Assembly (NCBI RefSeq): GCF_963678635.1
Contig: NC_087065.1
Span: forward strand, 76,483,786-76,547,785
DNA length: 64,000 nt
Direction of reading: 5' to 3'
From: Symsagittifera roscoffensis
Lineage: Eukaryota > Xenacoelomorpha > Acoela > Convolutidae
Shown: positions 60,975-64,000 of the stretch, one piece after another
Layout: each line of letters opens with the position of its first letter
Position numbering within the stretch: the stretch's first letter is position 1
Notes under the pieces: generated by a model
What the model was told of the DNA's origin: nothing
Databases searched by the model: none
The model's input: only the letters and a program-made list of their open reading frames with translations
Program-made: the position numbers and the translations under genes

Positions 60975-63840
60975 TAAAAGGAAAGCAAACTACAGTATTG
61001 AACAGCGAAATTGTGAAGATCACGAAAAACACGATCGGTTATTTGCGTAAGTGGATTTTAATTTTGAGATTTCCGAGTGAAATAAAAATTTTATTGATTG
61101 ATTCAGTTTTTTAAAATTGAGTTTATTTAATCAAAAAACAGTGTCAATCATAAATTGTTCTAGAAATTTAAAAAGCTTCAGAGCCATCTGTTTGTTTCTT
61201 GGACATTAAGTTCGAAAGTACTGAATTGAGTTAATTTTATCAAAAAAGTGGCTTTTTTATCGAAAGTTGGGATTTTTAAACAAATAAGTCAGTTTTTTTT
61301 TCTGTTTACTTGCGTTATTTGACTCTTTCCCAACTGCCTCTTGGCTGTTTTCTCTTTTTTCCCCTTTATTCGGCTGAAATTGTTATAATTTATAATATAC
61401 CGACTGAGGGGCCTTTTTTGAGAAGTTTGAGGAGCAAAAAGTTTAATCTATTTGCTTTGATTGGGGACTTGAAATTTCTGAGTTAAAAAGGTGTTCATTG
61501 CAAGTATAGCGATGTTTTGCTTCGCCTCTCTTTGTGAAGTTTCTAAAGTTAAAGGTGATTCAGTTCCAAAAACGGATTTTCTTATAATTTTTCATGAAAT
61601 TTTGGTTTCGATGTATCGGTTTCTTTGCAAGTAGTGAGTCATTCTTTTTTCTTTTGCAAGTGATGATGGGCTTTGCTTCGCCTCTGTGTAACAAATTGTA
61701 TAGGTGACCGGAAACAAGTCAGGTGAATAAAAGAGCAGTTGGTCTCGAGACATTTGAGCTCAAGAGTTGAGCGCTCGGAAAAACTAACATTCGAAGTTTT
61801 GACTTATACGACCGTTGAAAATGTTTATTGCCCTTGTGATAAAGAAAGGTACTGCAATCTGTTACTATAGTCTTTTGGCGTAAATAGGATGAGTTCACAG
61901 GATTATTTTAAGTAGAATTAGTGGTTGACGAAGTTTATGAGTCGATGAACCTAGTGCAGACTCATATAGGTCTGATTTTTTTTTGTTTTCTTTCCAGGAA
62001 AAGTCTTAAAATTTATTCAGGCTCATTTTTTTTCGCGGTTTGACTTCTGATTTCTTTTCAAAATTAGTTCAGTTCATTTGTTAAAAGGAAGGCAAACTGC
62101 TCTATCGAACAGCGAAAATAAAAAGGACACGAAAAGTTTGATTGACTTCTACCTCCCATCGAAATAAAATTTTTTCTTTTGGTCTAGTTTTATCATAAAA
62201 TTGTCAATCATAAGTTGTTTTAGAAGTTCACAGAGCTTTGAGGACGTCTATTTTTTCTTGGAACTGCGACGGTTGAGAATTTTTCAATTGACAACTCAGT
62301 AGTTTTCAACGTTTTTTATTAGGCCTATCGGTAACAACTGTCTTGAAAAATTGAGCTACAAGCCAAAAAAAAGGAAAAAATATTTCCGAATTTTCTTCCA
62401 ATTTTTTTCAGAAAATAAAATTATTGCCAAGGAAGCGCTCAATTAAGCTTCCATATCCAGTTTTCTTGAGGTAAAACTACCTTTTAACTACTTGAATAAA
62501 AAAAAATGATAAGACCTTCTCGCTCGCTTAATTCTAGAAAGTTAAAACCAACTTTTCTAGACTAAAACAGACTTTTCTCGACTGTGGAAAAAGTTTTTAA
62601 TGTCGTTCGAATCACGACTGAAAAGGCTTGAATGTTATATATCTTTCGACCCTTTCCAATGATTATTTGTGGGTCTTTCACAAAACTGCCGATGTGTCAA
62701 ATGAATAAACAGCAGATGAGATTCATTTATTTATCCTTTGTTCCATTTTTTCCAACATTTCTCCCATAATTAGCTTTAATAAACCTAAGTAGTTTGTTTT
62801 TTTTTAATAATGAAAGAATTCTCTTACTAACTCCGTTTCTAGCTGAAGTTTGTATAATTGAGACTTTTGAATGGTACAAAAACTTAGTCGCATCTCTTCA
62901 GATAAATATCTGTGAGCCTCAAATATCAATGGGGGACTTCATTCGTTTTGGTTATGACATCACGGACGATGGAGACGACTTTGGAGGTGATAATTTGGAC
63001 GAAGTGAGAGCAGCCGCCAAGTGGGAAACAGTCTCCCGAAACGCCACTGTTTTCATTATCGATGTCACCGACAAGTCAATTTTCCACTCTTTTCAGGGTT
63101 GGCTAAACAATTAGTGGTATTGGGAAAAATGTTTCCAGTTAATGGAATAATTATAGTGCAACCATAAAATTAAGAAACCATCTTATTGTGCTAGGAACTA
63201 GAATTTTTCTCGTAAAACATTTATGATACTAATCAATAAAACCACCAGCTTCTTCTGTTGAAAATTTCATCTCACCTGCGAGAGATGACCCGTGAAAGAG
63301 TGCCATGTAATTTTGAGGAAAGTATTTTTAATCAATTATTTTCCTGCTTTTTTGAAATTAAATTTCTCTGCGGTGCCTAATACGTACGTGGGGGTCGAAA
63401 ATTACCGGGGGGTTGGAAAATTTTTGAATACAACAGCGTTTTTCATTGCGGTGGGGATCAAAGTTATCAGGGGGTGGTCGCAAATTAGTGTGATAAATAT
63501 TATGCCAAAATTGAGACTAAAATTGTCTTGAACATTGAAATGGGCGCAGTTTTAGTAATTTAATCCAAACAACATTTTTGTGCGTTAAATAGACATTTTT
63601 CAGAAACTTTAGGTATAAATTTTATGGTATTGGAGGTGCCAATTTTCTAGGGGAGTGGGGTCTATGAAGAAGTCAATTTGTGTTGCGGGGGTCCCTAAAA
63701 TTGAGTAGTGCAGAGTATTAGGAAGGAATTAGACTAATTTGTTTCAAAACAATTCGAGTTCTCCATGTTTTGTTTTGTCAGAAATTCTCTTCGCCGCAGT
63801 AAAAAGTTTAATTTTGGATTATTTATTAACAAATGAATTT
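60975..63840 (+). repeat. Ku70 5'-region tandem copy 2
   Basis: Second copy of the duplicated upstream region, exon 1 and intron 1. Relative to copy 1 it has a ~60-bp insertion near 63600-63660 and scattered substitutions. This copy leads directly into an intact-looking next exon. Confidence 0.88.
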
Positions 63841-64000
63841 TTCGGCCAGCTCTGACATATTCGTAGACCCGGACGCAGAGGATTCAAAAACGAGTTTGAT
63901 AGAAATTGCACTGACTTGTGTGAGCAACTTCATCAAAAGCAAAATCATTTGCTCTGACCGGGATTTGATCGCGTGTCAATTGATCGGAACTGCACAGTCC
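62929..64000 (+). CDS. XRCC6: Ku70, 5' part (exon 1 and start of exon 2), continues beyond window
   Basis: Exon 1 (62929-63097) encodes MGDFIRFGYD to FIIDVTDKSIFHSFQ. Exon 2 probably starts at 63867 after TTCGTAG and encodes DPDAEDSKTSLIEIALTC, then ISKII-like FIKSKIICSDRDLIACQL, matching human Ku70 SKIISSDRDLLAV. With phase 1 at both borders the frame is kept; a junction pairing the GTGGTAT donor (63115) with GGCCAG is a possible alternative. Ku70 pairs with Ku80 to bind DNA ends in non-homologous end joining. The N-terminal vWA domain is where this part falls. The remainder lies to the right of the window. Confidence 0.85.

Overview
The window is eukaryotic and looks like AT-rich genomic DNA of an invertebrate animal. 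It has spliced genes with GT..AG introns, a full kinesin of the KIF7/KIF27 type, the 5' part of a Ku70 gene, tRNA-derived SINEs, LINEs, a hAT-type MITE and a giant Ty3/gypsy-type LTR retrotransposon. I cannot name the species from the sequence. Most splice acceptors used here end in TAG.

Bases 1-20494 are one minus-strand LTR retroelement that runs off the left edge. From 5' to 3' (right to left) it has a 924-bp LTR with TG..CA ends, a ~3 kb leader with a 41-bp composite tandem repeat, a coiled-coil ORF, Gag with two CCHC knuckles, protease, reverse transcriptase, RNase H, integrase, an acidic tail, and then a very large ORF in the env position. That last ORF carries an SGNH/GDSL hydrolase domain and unrecognised downstream domains. 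This copy is dead or decaying: the RT catalytic motif is missing, several frames are shifted and several in-frame stops are present. The integrase region carries a 1.33-kb tandem duplication. A perfect -1 slippery heptamer sits exactly where the integrase core must shift frame to reach its C-terminal domain.

Bases 20495-26400 hold two copies of a LINE-like element. The longer one encodes an SGNH-like ORF, a PHD finger, a reverse transcriptase with YADD, and a C-terminal CCHC plus PD-(D/E)XK-like nuclease. The giant element is inserted in the 3' tail of the first copy. A solo LTR of the giant element follows at 26409-27329 in the opposite orientation, about 210 bp before a host gene.

Bases 27542-39044 are a three-exon gene for a 445-residue nuclear-looking protein with a helix-turn-helix and a C2HC finger. 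Its second exon is duplicated inside a tandem duplication of its locus (32.6-41.7 kb). Bases 44042-53585 are a complete nine-exon KIF7/KIF27-type kinesin of 1379 residues that joins in frame and is followed by a poly(A) signal. Bases 55930-64000 hold two tandem copies of the 5' end of Ku70. The upstream copy is a broken fragment, and the downstream copy continues past the window. SINEs, a MITE, LINE fragments and other repeats fill the introns and intergenic DNA.
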